Assembly: GCF_002009425.1 (NCBI RefSeq)
Contig: NZ_CP019936.1
Span: 3,211,297 to 3,275,296 of the forward strand
Origin: Thiosocius teredinicola
GTDB taxonomy: Bacteria > Pseudomonadota > Gammaproteobacteria > Chromatiales > Chromatiaceae
Direction: 5' to 3'
DNA length: 64,000 nt
Of the stretch, positions 18,599 through 27,453 are shown in pieces (within the stretch, counting starts at the first letter, position 1; each line of letters starts with the position of its first letter). The notes under the pieces were generated by a model. It was not told the DNA's origin, ran no database searches, and saw only the letters and a list, made by a program, of their open reading frames with translations. Made by a program: the position numbers and the translations under genes.

Positions 18599-19802
18599 TG
18601 CGCTGCGCCCTCCTGCGAATGTTCGATTGCACGACAAACCAATCGATAACCGGGGCGAACAGGTTGCCGAACAGCACCGCGAGCATCATGCCCTCCGGGA
18701 ACGCCGGATTGATCACGCGGATCATCACGACCATCAGGCCGATCAACGCACCGTAGATCCATTTTCCGGTGTTGGTCATCGCTGCCGACACCGGGTCGGT
18801 CGCCATGTACACCAGCGCGAACATGTAACCGCCGAGCACCAGGTGCCAGTACCAGGGCATGGCGAACAGCGGATTGGTATCGCTGCCGATCAGGTTGAAC
18901 AACCAGGTCATGCCGACCATGCCGACCAGCACGCCGGCCATGATCCGCCACGAGGCGATCTTGGTGTACAACAGCATCGCCGCACCGAACAGACAGGCCA
19001 GCGCCGAGGTCTCGCCGATCGAACCGGGGATAAAGCCGAAGAATGCCTGACTCCATTCAAAACCGGCCGCCTGCACCGCATCGATGCCGCCTTCGGCAGC
19101 CAGCGTCAGCGGGGTTGCACCGGTGTAGCCGTCGACCGCCGTCCACACCGCGTTGCCGGAGATTTCGGCCGGATAGGCGAAGAACAGAAAGGCGCGGCCG
19201 GTCAGTGCCGGGTTGAGGAAGTTCTTGCCGGTGCCACCGAATACCTCTTTGCCGATCACCACGCCGAACGAGATACCGAGTGCGACCTGCCACAAGGGGA
19301 TGGTCGGCGGCAACGTCAGCGAAAACAGGATCGAGGTCACGAAGAAACCTTCGTTGACCTCGTGACCGCGCACGATGGCGAAGATCACCTCCCAGATACC
19401 GCCGACGATAAAGGTGACCAAGTAGATCGGTAGCCAGTACGACGCGCCGAGCAGCAGGTTGTCCCACCAGCTATCCGGGTTGTTGCCGGCGCCGAACAAC
19501 GCCAGCAGGCTGCCGCGGAAGCCCTCGATCTGCTCGATGCCCATCGTCGCCATCGCCGAGTTGGCCTGGAAACCGACGTTGAACATACCGATGAAAGCGC
19601 ACGGCATCACGGCGATCCACACCGCGATCATCACGCGCTTCAGGTCGATCGCGTCGCGCACATGCGGTGCGGTACGGGTAACGGCCGAAGGCGAATACAG
19701 GAAGGTATCCACCATTTCATACAGCGCGCCAAACTTTTCGAGTTTGCCGCCACGCAGAAAATGGCGTTCGTTGCGGTCAAGAAACTTGCGTAGACCTTTC
19801 AT
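18591..19802 (-). CDS. nqrB: Na+-NQR subunit B, covalent flavin and Na+ pathway
   Basis: A 403-residue membrane subunit with about ten helices. It carries riboflavin and a covalently bound FMN; the attachment motif GYTGATPLT lies near residue 235. The N-terminal part ([16 protein letters not shown]) and [19 protein letters not shown] are characteristic. ATGA overlap joins its start to the nqrA stop. It is the main Na+-conducting subunit in the known enzyme. Confidence 0.96.
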   Translation of the reverse strand: MKGLRKFLDRNERHFLRGGKLEKFGALYEMVDTFLYSPSAVTRTAPHVRDAIDLKRVMIAVWIAVMPCAFIGMFNVGFQANSAMATMGIEQIEGFRGSLLALFGAGNNPDSWWDNLLLGASYWLPIYLVTFIVGGIWEVIFAIVRGHEVNEGFFVTSILFSLTLPPTIPLWQVALGISFGVVIGKEVFGGTGKNFLNPALTGRAFLFFAYPAEISGNAVWTAVDGYTGATPLTLAAEGGIDAVQAAGFEWSQAFFGFIPGSIGETSALACLFGAAMLLYTKIASWRIMAGVLVGMVGMTWLFNLIGSDTNPLFAMPWYWHLVLGGYMFALVYMATDPVSAAMTNTGKWIYGALIGLMVVMIRVINPAFPEGMMLAVLFGNLFAPVIDWFVVQSNIRRRAQRNV

Positions 19803-21157
19803 TGGTTTTCCTTCCAGATCTCATGCAGATTGCGCTGCAGGATCGGTCCGAAATCGTGTTTGCCGGTATCGACGAAACTGCACAGCGCCAGATCTTCTTC
19901 ATCCAGTTCGAGGCAACCGAGCGCTTCGGCGGTCTCGGTATCGTCGACCACCAGGGCGCGCAGCAGCTGGGTCGGCAGGATGTCGAGCGGCATCACGTTT
20001 TCGTAAAGGCCCAACGGCACCATCGCGCGCGGGCTGCCGTTCTGCGAGGTATGCAGCGGAAAGCCGACACGTTTGACCAGGCTCGACAGGAAGGCGCGGG
20101 TCGCTGAGAACTTGTTCTTGCCGGGCGACACCCAGCCAAGAAACTCGCGCTGCCTGCCCTCTTCGATGACCGTGATCTGGTTGTGGAATCGCCCGAGAAA
20201 CGCGGTATTGCCCACGGCATGCTTGCCGTTGAGGATCGAACCGGAGATCACGCGCAGCTCGGGCTTGGTATCGATGTTGCCGAGCACCACGTCATTGGTG
20301 CTCACGCCCATCAGGGTGCGAACCAGGCGTGGCTCGTGCACGCCGGTACCGGCCAGCGCGACGACGCGCTCGGGATTCAACCGGCCCGTGGTGAATAGGC
20401 GACCGACGGCAATCACGTCCTGGTAGCCGATGTGCCACACCAGCCGGTTGATGTTGACCGGGTGCAGAAAGTGAATGTGCGTACCGACCAGGCCCGCCGG
20501 ATGCGGGCCGGCAAACTCCGCGACCTCGACGCGTTCGAGTGTCGGCACATCGATCTGTGCACCGGCGGCGCGGCATACATAGGTCTTGCCTTCGGTCAGC
20601 TTGCGCAACACCCGCAGGCCGTTGGCGAAGGCATCACCGGCCGCTGCGATGACGACCGCAGGGTCGGGGGCCAGCGGATTGGTATCGATCGCCGTAACGA
20701 ACAGCGCCTCGGGTTTCTGGTCGGGCAGCGCGACCATCGTGAACGGTCGGGTGCGCAGGCCTAGCCACAGGCCCGAAGCCAGCAGGTTGGCGTGAACCTG
20801 TTCGATGCTCAGGTCATCCAAGGCAGACGCATCGTACTGCTCGAAGGTTTCTTCTTCATCGCCCTCCACCCTGATCACTATCGTCTCGATGACGCGCTTG
20901 TGACCGCGGTGGATAGCCTCGACGACACCGGCTGCCGGTGCGGTACCGACGACCTCCGGATAGGCCTTGCCGCGGTACAACACCTGGCCGCGTTTAACCC
21001 GGTCGCCGACGGCGACTTCCAGGCTTGGCAGCTTCTTGACGCCCACATAGTCGTAGCCGAGCAAAGCCACCCGGCTCGGCGCAGGCGCGTCTTCAATTGT
21101 CTGGCGAGGTTCGCCGGACAAAGGGATCTGCAGGCCTTTTTTCAGCGTAATCAGCAT
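19799..21157 (-). CDS. nqrA: Na+-NQR subunit A
   Basis: A 452-residue peripheral subunit on the cytoplasmic side, implicated in quinone reduction. The opening [17 protein letters not shown] matches the family start, so the ATG at 21157 was chosen over a frame extension of 25 codons. Other typical stretches are [26 protein letters not shown] and [30 protein letters not shown]. It is the first gene of the operon. The ribosome binding site is weak. A 10-bp palindrome lies 70 bp upstream (21227-21236). Confidence 0.96.
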   Translation of the reverse strand: MLITLKKGLQIPLSGEPRQTIEDAPAPSRVALLGYDYVGVKKLPSLEVAVGDRVKRGQVLYRGKAYPEVVGTAPAAGVVEAIHRGHKRVIETIVIRVEGDEEETFEQYDASALDDLSIEQVHANLLASGLWLGLRTRPFTMVALPDQKPEALFVTAIDTNPLAPDPAVVIAAAGDAFANGLRVLRKLTEGKTYVCRAAGAQIDVPTLERVEVAEFAGPHPAGLVGTHIHFLHPVNINRLVWHIGYQDVIAVGRLFTTGRLNPERVVALAGTGVHEPRLVRTLMGVSTNDVVLGNIDTKPELRVISGSILNGKHAVGNTAFLGRFHNQITVIEEGRQREFLGWVSPGKNKFSATRAFLSSLVKRVGFPLHTSQNGSPRAMVPLGLYENVMPLDILPTQLLRALVVDDTETAEALGCLELDEEDLALCSFVDTGKHDFGPILQRNLHEIWKENQ

Positions 21158-21593
21158 GATGGATTGATGCAGTGCAAAAACAGATGCAATCCTATCGTCA
21201 TGCCCAAGCCAATTAAAAGGCGTCATAGGCATGCCTTATTCCTAATTCGATTAAGGCTAGACTATTGGTGGAATTCGAGTGTGACGCGCTTGAGTGCGAA
21301 AGTTTTTTGGGGTTTAGGCACGCGCAACAGCGGCCGGAGTTCGCAGGTTGTCGGCAATTGCGTCGCGCAATCAGTGACATACCGGATGGGCAATCGCTCT
21401 ACCGCGGAGCTCTCCTCGCCTGCCGCCTACGCTGGCGCCGCTGCGACAGAACCATTGTCCGTCGAATGTCATTACGACATAACGGCATGATTTCCGTGTA
21501 CAGAGCGCGTGTTAGATCGCGACGACGACCGACGCGAACGCCGGTCTGAAGCGCAAGACAGCAGATTCCCAAGACGAGCGCCGTCGACAAAAA
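21158..21593. other. nqr operon upstream region
   Basis: No gene is seen. The part next to nqrA is AT-rich and must hold the operon promoter. The perfect palindrome AGGCATGCCT at 21227-21236 could be an operator. Nothing recognisable was found in 21300-21590. Confidence 0.4.
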
Positions 21594-21630
21594 CGCCGGC
21601 GCGACCTCATTAGACGGAGGCGCGCCGGCG
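21594..21630 (-). terminator. Intrinsic terminator of the DsrC-like gene
   Basis: A perfect 10-bp stem, CGCCGGCGCG / CGCGCCGGCG, with a 17-nt loop is followed on the minus strand by GTTTTTG. It begins 25 bp beyond the stop codon of the DsrC-like gene. Confidence 0.75.
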
Positions 21631-21654
21631 CTCGCTGGACCGTTACGCATGCCG

Positions 21655-22035
21655 TCAGATGACGGTACCGAAACCCTCGTCTTCGTTATGCGTGAGCGAA
21701 GGCAGTCCCGCCAGCTGGTGGATCAAGGTCAGTACGCCGAGTTCATCGGCACTCTCCGCCTGGTCGAACAACTGGTAGAGGTACTTGCTGCCGCCGCGAT
21801 CGCTATATTCGTCGATCAGGTAACGCATATGCGGAGACGCGGCGCGACAATCCTGCTGCTGACAATCCTGGCGGTAGTGATCGACCAGCGTGTTGATCAC
21901 CGCGAGATGTTCATCGTTCACGGCAAGACCGAGTTCGCCGGCGTTTTCCTGAACGCGATAAGCGATATCGGCATAGCTCAACTCATTGACGGCGCTGAAA
22001 AGTGGACGTTCGCCGTCCAGCGTTTGGCTTTGCAT
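21655..22035 (-). CDS. DsrC/TusE-fold protein lacking the C-terminal cysteines
   Basis: A 126-residue protein with the helical DsrC/TusE family layout: SYADIAYRVQENAGELGLAVNDEHLAVINTLVDHY corresponds to the conserved helix before the DNA-like arm, and GGSKYLYQLF matches the family's GSKYLYELF block. Active TusE/DsrC proteins end in a Cys-containing arm (GLPKPTGCV type). Here the arm reads GLPSLTHNEDEGFGTVI with no Cys, so sulfur transfer by that arm is not possible. The only Cys are two in DCQQQDC near residue 58. AGGAGG lies upstream and a terminator follows, so it is a functional transcription unit. A regulatory or partner-binding role is inferred. Confidence 0.75.
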   Translation of the reverse strand: MQSQTLDGERPLFSAVNELSYADIAYRVQENAGELGLAVNDEHLAVINTLVDHYRQDCQQQDCRAASPHMRYLIDEYSDRGGSKYLYQLFDQAESADELGVLTLIHQLAGLPSLTHNEDEGFGTVI

Positions 22036-22160
22036 CGGTGTTTCCTCCTGGATGTAATGCGTCAGGCACTCAGCCGGCAGCGATGCCGACCGAGCACTTC
22101 GAACCTGTAGGGTTCGGGTGCGATGTGCACCTGGGTTTGGCCTGGCCTGTCGGCTCGCTA

Positions 22161-22472
22161 TCAGCGGCGACGGGTCAGGATAGAGAACAGCACGCCTGCA
22201 CCGAATGCCATGGCCAGCGAGGCCAGAGGGCGATCGCGTACGTAGTCCGTCGTGGCAACTTTTGCGTCCTCGCCCATGAACCGAGCGTGATCGCGCATTT
22301 CACCCGAGCGTCGGCGCACGTCTTCGGCTGTGGCGCGCAAATGCTCCTCCGCTTTGGAGGCCTGCGCCCCGACACGGTCGACGGCGTCGTGCGCAGCCGA
22401 TGTCGCGCGCTCCGAATAATTGCGCTTGCTCTTCATATCGTTGATGTCGTTGATTTCGTTTGGCTCGTTCAT
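22161..22472 (-). CDS. DUF883/YqjD-ElaB type membrane-anchored protein
   Basis: A 103-residue protein with an amphipathic, Ala/Glu/Arg-rich N-terminal helix (about 15-75) and a single C-terminal membrane anchor (about 82-100) ending in SILTRRR. This is the layout of YqjD, ElaB and YgaM, stationary-phase proteins that tether ribosomes to the membrane in E. coli. AGGAGTGGGCC precedes the ATG. It neighbours other small membrane and stress-type genes on the same strand. Confidence 0.8.
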   Translation of the reverse strand: MNEPNEINDINDMKSKRNYSERATSAAHDAVDRVGAQASKAEEHLRATAEDVRRRSGEMRDHARFMGEDAKVATTDYVRDRPLASLAMAFGAGVLFSILTRRR

Positions 22473-22652
22473 GGCCCACTCCTATACGTCTGTGTGACAT
22501 TGATACTCATCACTGAAGGAGCAATCGCTATGCCAGGCCAAGCAACGCACAACGAGACGTACAACAGGCGCTTTCTCGGCAATCGAACGGAACCAGATCG
22601 CAATGCAACGGTGTATTTGCACCGCCCTTGCCGCATATCCGCAACCGTTCTC

Positions 22653-23111
22653 TCAGTTCAGCGCAGCGATCAACGCAGCAAGCAACGCAATCAACAACCA
22701 TACAATCAGCACCAGCATGGCAACGATTGCCAACACGGTGATCACCAGCACCGTCGTACTGCGTCGATTGGTCGGCACCGGCTGCTCGAAGTAATCGAGC
22801 ATTAATTGCACATTGCGTTGGTTGGCCTTGAAAGCGAAGTCGAACAGATCGCCGAACACCGGTATCACCCCGACCAGGCTCTCCAGCACAATGTTGAGTG
22901 CCATGCGCAAAGAGACCGCCCAGGGTACGCCGAGACGCACCGCCTGCAGGAGGATGTAACTGGATGCGGCCCCAGCCAACAGATCCCCCACCCCCGGTAT
23001 CAGACCGACCAGGCCGTCCAAGCCGATCCGCCAGCGCGTACCGGGCACACGAATCGAGCTGTCGAGCAACCATGCAAGACGTTCGAGTTTCTTGATCTCT
23101 GTGGCGCTCAT
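22653..23111 (-). CDS. DUF4112 membrane protein
   Basis: A 152-residue protein with the DUF4112 signature: LAWLLDSSIRVPGTRWRIG, then GLVGLIPGVGDLLAG and ESLVGVIPVFGDLFDFAFKAN, followed by a hydrophobic C-terminal helix (about 120-150). Function unknown in all organisms I know of. The ATG at 23111 has GGAG upstream and is preferred to the in-frame start at 23165. It may share a transcript with the YqjD-like gene about 180 bp downstream. Confidence 0.82.
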   Translation of the reverse strand: MSATEIKKLERLAWLLDSSIRVPGTRWRIGLDGLVGLIPGVGDLLAGAASSYILLQAVRLGVPWAVSLRMALNIVLESLVGVIPVFGDLFDFAFKANQRNVQLMLDYFEQPVPTNRRSTTVLVITVLAIVAMLVLIVWLLIALLAALIAALN

Positions 23112-23519
23112 ATCAGCTCCGCATGTGAGGGGGCCTTTACTATTGGCAACCGATCGCTTGAACACGATCGCCGCTCTCTACGTCGTCGGCAACGCCGATG
23201 AAGGTCGACTGCAATGACAAGAGACTTCGTAGATAACGCATCGGCCGCGTGCGGGCGCAATGCTCGGAGAACGGACTGCAGGCTGGCCAACCCATCGTGA
23301 TGGCCGGAAACGGAACGCGGAAGATCGTCGTGACGACGAACTGCCGCGGCAATTTCGACACAAAGAAAAGAATCACCTGTCGCGGCAGCGTTCGACTGCC
23401 GACATCCACGGCGCCGCGCGCACCCAGTCTGCCGCACATACCCTGCGGGAATGGTCCGCAAACTTCACGCCGAATAATGGTCAGGCGATGCCGCGCAAAG
23501 CAGAAGCTTCAGCGCGCGG

Positions 23520-23720
23520 TTATGCAGGGTCACCCAAGTAAGCCGAGGCAAGCTCGTCTGCCTCGTCGGCTGTGACGCCATAGACCTCGATCAGGCACTC
23601 AGCCAACTCGTGACATTCAGCGGCCGTCGACACCGCATGCGGCTCGACCACTTGCAGCAGATAGGGGGCGTGCAATTCGACCTGGGTACGGGGGATAACA
23701 AGATGTGGTGCTGTGCTCAT
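23520..23720 (-). CDS. Small hypothetical protein
   Basis: A 66-residue acidic protein (VIPRTQVELHAPYLLQVVEPHAV, then a helix-rich C-terminal half with ECHELAECLIEVYG and TADEADELASAYL). I recognise no family. It is kept because GGAGAGAACGA precedes the ATG at 23720 and the C-terminal half looks like a compact helical domain rather than random translation. Confidence 0.5.
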   Translation of the reverse strand: MSTAPHLVIPRTQVELHAPYLLQVVEPHAVSTAAECHELAECLIEVYGVTADEADELASAYLGDPA

Positions 23721-24125
23721 TCGTTCTCTCCAAGACCTCAACGGGCTCTCTAGGTAGGGACCGGCCAGACGGCCCCACCCTTTCAGTCACTCGTGTAACC
23801 GGCGGCGCTGCAGTGTGCTTACCGCTTGGGAAGATCGGCAGTCGATACAGGATCAAGCAGCTCCCTCACGACCCGGTCTCGCCATTTGGCGGCCAATACC
23901 AACGGAGAGAGCAATTGGTGTGCCTAAAAGCTGAAAAGCCGGGCCATCGACGCAGAACACACGCTGTGAGGGCGATTGGCGGAAGGATGGGCAGACGGAC
24001 CGCCTATGCAGATCAACCAACAAGGCGCAAATAGACCCTCAATTGCCGCACAACTGTTTGTCTGCAGCCAACATAATCAGGACAAGAGGACCGGGCGACG
24101 CTACTCGCGACCGAGAGGTAGAGGA
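23721..24125. other. Non-coding stretch
   Basis: No gene, RNA or strong hairpin is seen. The left end should hold the promoter of the small gene ending at 23520; nothing else can be said. Confidence 0.35.
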
Positions 24126-24575
24126 TCAGCTACGCCGGCGCGCGCCGGCCTGGTCGAGATCGGAGATCGCAAAATGGTGGCTGTTGATATCGAACCCTTC
24201 GCGCAGGTAAAAGCGATGCGCGCCGAATCGCTGTACGCCCGAATCTAGATGAATTTGCCCGCACCCCTGCTCTGCCGCATAGCGTTTGAACCAATCGATC
24301 AGCAGACCGCCGGCGCCGCTCGAGCGATGCGCCTCGGCAGTCACCAGATCGTCGATATAGATATGCTTTCCCCATGCCAATTTGTGGCCGATAACAAAGC
24401 CCGCGACGCAGATCACGGCATCGCCCAGCTCGACGAAAGCAAGCTGATAACCGAAGGCCTGCTGCTTTTCGATCTGCGCCACGAGGTCTTCATGCGAATA
24501 GGCTGGGCGTAGTTCGCGCATCACCGGGCTGATGCGGTCGATGTCCCGCTCGGTTTGGGCCAGTTTGACTTTCAT
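24126..24575 (-). CDS. GNAT family N-acetyltransferase
   Basis: A 149-residue GNAT acetyltransferase that moves an acetyl group from acetyl-CoA to an unknown amine. Strands 4-5 and the CoA-binding region are visible: YIDDLVTAEAHRSSGAGGLLIDWFKRYA, where RSSGAG is the pyrophosphate loop, and the C-terminal HRFYLREGFDI is the usual final beta-bulge region. The ATG at 24575 has GGAGAG upstream. The gene lies 57 bp after the HAD gene on the same strand, probably in one transcript. Confidence 0.85.
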   Translation of the reverse strand: MKVKLAQTERDIDRISPVMRELRPAYSHEDLVAQIEKQQAFGYQLAFVELGDAVICVAGFVIGHKLAWGKHIYIDDLVTAEAHRSSGAGGLLIDWFKRYAAEQGCGQIHLDSGVQRFGAHRFYLREGFDINSHHFAISDLDQAGARRRS

Positions 24576-24631
24576 TGCGGGGCTCTCCGGGAATAGAGTG
24601 CGAGGTCGCCCGCGATTGCAGAACCAGTCTG

Positions 24632-25402
24632 CTAGGCCGGGGCCTCGACAAAGTCGCACAACTGCAGCAGGTTGGCAAAGCTCGCCACGGCATCAGCATG
24701 CTCTGCCCTGCCTACGAGAACGCAATCGATCCCCGCGGCCTTCGCGCCCCCCAGGTCGCGACGCGCCGAATCGCCGACCACCAACGCCTGATCGGGCTGC
24801 GTGCCGAGTTCGCGCAAGAGGTGTAGAAAGGGCTGCGGTGAAGGTTTGACCACGCCGTGATCCGAAGAGAAAGAACACGCCGCGAACAGATCGACGACCC
24901 CGGCACGCTCGAACTCGCGCAGCCACAGAGGTTTGGGCGCCCAGATATCGACGATGGCCGCCAATGTGAAGCGTCGATTCAGACTGTGCAGCGCCTGCGC
25001 ATAGGCAGCCGGAATATAACCCAGCTCGTGAAAGGCAAATGTGTTGACGATTCGGTGCACCTCGTCGGCAACGAGCTGCTGCCCGAACAGATCGCGAATC
25101 GCGGTCTCGACCGACGGAAAGCAGTGGCGGTACTGCTCGTCCGGATACCGCACGTCCAGGTAGGCATAGATCGCCCGTATTGCGGCGTTCACCTGGCGCG
25201 CAGGGAGTTCGCCACCCAGCGCCGCATAATGCGCGGCATAGTCTTCGTCAGGACCGAAGCGATCCTCACCGAACATAAAGGTGCCGTTCATATCGAGCAG
25301 CAATACCTTCTTTTCTTCGATCAGCGCCCGCGTGTTGGCACGAGCCGAGATCACATCGGTATCACCCTGATCGGATACCGCAACCGACGCTACACCAGAC
25401 AT
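24632..25402 (-). CDS. HAD-superfamily hydrolase
   Basis: A 256-residue phosphatase-like protein of the haloacid dehalogenase superfamily. Motif I is LLLDMNGTFMF (nucleophile Asp near residue 37, with MN in place of the usual xD so that the general acid is atypical). Motif III lies in SDHGVVKPSPQPFLH and motif IV is VVGDSARRDLGGAKAAGI. A helical cap lies between about 45 and 140. The ATG at 25402 has GAGG upstream. The second motif I Asp replaced by Asn means phosphatase activity may be reduced or the reaction different. Substrate unknown. Confidence 0.83.
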   Translation of the reverse strand: MSGVASVAVSDQGDTDVISARANTRALIEEKKVLLLDMNGTFMFGEDRFGPDEDYAAHYAALGGELPARQVNAAIRAIYAYLDVRYPDEQYRHCFPSVETAIRDLFGQQLVADEVHRIVNTFAFHELGYIPAAYAQALHSLNRRFTLAAIVDIWAPKPLWLREFERAGVVDLFAACSFSSDHGVVKPSPQPFLHLLRELGTQPDQALVVGDSARRDLGGAKAAGIDCVLVGRAEHADAVASFANLLQLCDFVEAPA

Positions 25403-25610
25403 CACTACCTCATCAGACTACGGATAACACGCCCCCGCGCCACTGCTGAGAACAACGAAGCCGGAGATGACAATGACAGTGTAGGCAGTCGACACGATAG
25501 ATAATTCACCTTGCGTCACAGCTTTGGTGCGGTTGGGTGCGCGTTTCGACGATGCAAGCGAGGCCACGGCCAGCCCGCGCCTTTATGGCGCTGTCGTTGG
25601 CGAGCCCGCG

Positions 25611-25925
25611 TCAGTTCTTGTCCCACATCACGTTGACCTCGTCGCGCGCCGCCGACTTCAACAACTCGATCAATGGCATGGCACGGTGGCGCAGCGTGAC
25701 AGCGGCCTCACCGTCGTCTTCGTCGTCTTCGTGCTTGGATGGCGCCGGCTCATCGGGATTGGCGTCGACAGCCGCCTGCAGGCGCTGCAGCGCAGCCGGC
25801 ACGTCTTCGGCGAGCAACGCACTTGGAATCGTGCCGCTGTGCCCCATCAGCTTCAGCAAATGCGCGGCGACATCGCCGAACATGGTGATGTCTGCATAAG
25901 CGGGGGTCGAAAATGTCACCAACAT
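25611..25925 (-). CDS. DUF1840 family protein
   Basis: A 104-residue soluble protein with the DUF1840 pattern: MLVTFSTPAYADITMFGDVAAHLLKLMGHSG at the start and LRHRAMPLIELLKSAARDEVNVMWDK at the end, separated by an acidic linker (HEDDEDDGE). Function unknown. Widespread in beta- and gammaproteobacteria. It stands alone, with about 200 bp to the HAD gene. Confidence 0.82.
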   Translation of the reverse strand: MLVTFSTPAYADITMFGDVAAHLLKLMGHSGTIPSALLAEDVPAALQRLQAAVDANPDEPAPSKHEDDEDDGEAAVTLRHRAMPLIELLKSAARDEVNVMWDKN

Positions 25926-26550
25926 GGATTCAATACCTCGAATGTTGAGAAGCTGCTTAAAGCGGCCTCGCGTTCACGCTACTCCAAAAATACAAGCCCA
26001 GCCACGAGCGCCGGCGCCTGTTATAGGCTGGCAACCAGCGGCGGGAACCTGTTGTGGTTCGGTGAACATCAAGCTGATGTCATCCTAGCTCAAGTCGTTG
26101 GCCTGCCTGCAACAGCAGGTGCGGCACGATGAGTTGCGAGCAAGGCCACTGCTGAAGACCGTTGAGACACACGCGCCGCGCGCCGCTCTTGCACACTGAA
26201 TACCGCACCTGCGGTCGATGTTGACGGTCAAGTTGCAAGGCACGTGCCCTCGCAAGCCGAGCCTGTTGGCAATCCGGAATGCCGCACGGCAGAGCCAAAG
26301 TAACGTTGGCGACAGACCGGCCGCCGTCTACGCTTTGTTCATATCGACCGCATCCGGCTGATTTACGACAACGGCCTTTGCGAGGTTTCGTGCCGATACG
26401 GTCCATTCGACCGCGTAAACGTCGGCGCACGCTCGGAATCTCACGCGCGATGCGGCCTTCGAAAAGACCCGGCAGCGAATCCTGCAGTGGCACAGATGCT
26501 GCGTTCATCGTCGCAACAAACCCCGGGTAAGCAACCAAGAGGCCAGCACA
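25926..26550. other. Long non-coding stretch
   Basis: Reading frames exist on both strands (the longest on the minus strand at 26080-26538), but their translations are low-complexity Arg/Gln/Leu-rich and resemble no protein. There is no supporting ribosome binding site. It could be a decayed gene; nothing recognisable remains. Confidence 0.4.
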
Positions 26551-27207
26551 ATGAGCAGCGACGAGATCACCAAGTACGAAGGCAAAGAGGTCACCGTGTC
26601 ATGGGACGAACGCCTGTGCATCGGTATTGCCGAATGCGGCAAATCGGAAGGCGAGCTGTTTGTCGGCGGCCGCGATCCTTGGTGCATCCCCGACAAATCG
26701 CAACCCGACGAGGTCGTCGACATCTGCACACGCTGTCCGAGCGGCGCCCTGAGCGTACACGATGCCTCAGGCGGTCTGGTCGAACAATTACCGACCGAGA
26801 ATAGTGTTTTCGTCGTCTACAACGGCCCTCTGTATGTCAGTGGTGATCTGGCGATCGACGGTGCACCCGACGATATGCCCGGCATACGCTACCGTGCCGC
26901 CCTATGCCGTTGCGGAAAGTCGACCAACAAACCGTTCTGCGACAACAGCCACCAAAAGGCGGGCTTTGAAGACACCGCCGCGGTCGGCGAAAAAGGCCCG
27001 GGTACACACGAGCCGAACGGTGAACTGCACATCGAACCACTCAAAGACGGGCCACTCATGCTCAAGGGCGGTGTCGTGATCTTTGCAGGTAGCGGTCGCG
27101 CTGCCTGGCGCGGCGAGAAAGTGGCATTGTGTCGCTGCGGACACTCGAGCAACAAACCCTTCTGCGATGGTTCACATGCCAAGGAAGGGTTCAAAAGCGA
27201 AGAATAA
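26551..27207 (+). CDS. Ferredoxin-like plus double CDGSH iron-sulfur protein
   Basis: A 218-residue cytoplasmic iron-sulfur protein. Residues about 8-72 match a divergent 4Fe-4S mono-cluster ferredoxin domain (ERLCIGIAECGK, DPWCIPD, ICTRCPSGAL). Two CDGSH-type [2Fe-2S] domains follow: CRCGKSTNKPFCDNSH near residue 115 (with Asn for Gly) and CRCGHSSNKPFCDGSH near 193, each with the three Cys and one His ligands. This domain order is known in bacteria, but its role is unsettled; redox or cluster transfer is likely. No operon partner is evident: it stands just left of the retron-like island. Confidence 0.9.
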   Translation: MSSDEITKYEGKEVTVSWDERLCIGIAECGKSEGELFVGGRDPWCIPDKSQPDEVVDICTRCPSGALSVHDASGGLVEQLPTENSVFVVYNGPLYVSGDLAIDGAPDDMPGIRYRAALCRCGKSTNKPFCDNSHQKAGFEDTAAVGEKGPGTHEPNGELHIEPLKDGPLMLKGGVVIFAGSGRAAWRGEKVALCRCGHSSNKPFCDGSHAKEGFKSEE

Positions 27208-27303
27208 ACAGCGATGTTCACCAACCCAACTACGCTACGCAAGCATCGGGTCGGCCGGCGACTAGTGGCAAGTCAGCAGTAACACGAGAGATTGATGCAA
27301 ATT

Positions 27304-27329
27304 CTGTCGTCAGAACTGACTTGCGACAG
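27304..27329. terminator. Hairpin at the left end of the retron-like island
   Basis: CTGTCG / CGACAG (6 bp) encloses TCAG / CTGA, giving an interrupted stem. It lies 125 bp beyond the ATPase stop and about 100 bp beyond the convergent CDGSH gene. It may end transcripts of either. Confidence 0.35.
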
Positions 27330-27453
27330 TCGGAGTCTGATCTGACAATCGCTTTCAGGTGGATTCAAAACCTACGCCTGCTCTCGGCCAATAGCAGACA
27401 TTCACCGAGTGGACAAAAATGAAAAGATAAGCGAATTTAATCTATTGGGGGTT

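Noticed and set aside
26080-26538. 152-codon minus-strand frame in the gap before the CDGSH gene
   Set aside because: No ribosome binding site, no recognisable protein and an equally long frame on the other strand.
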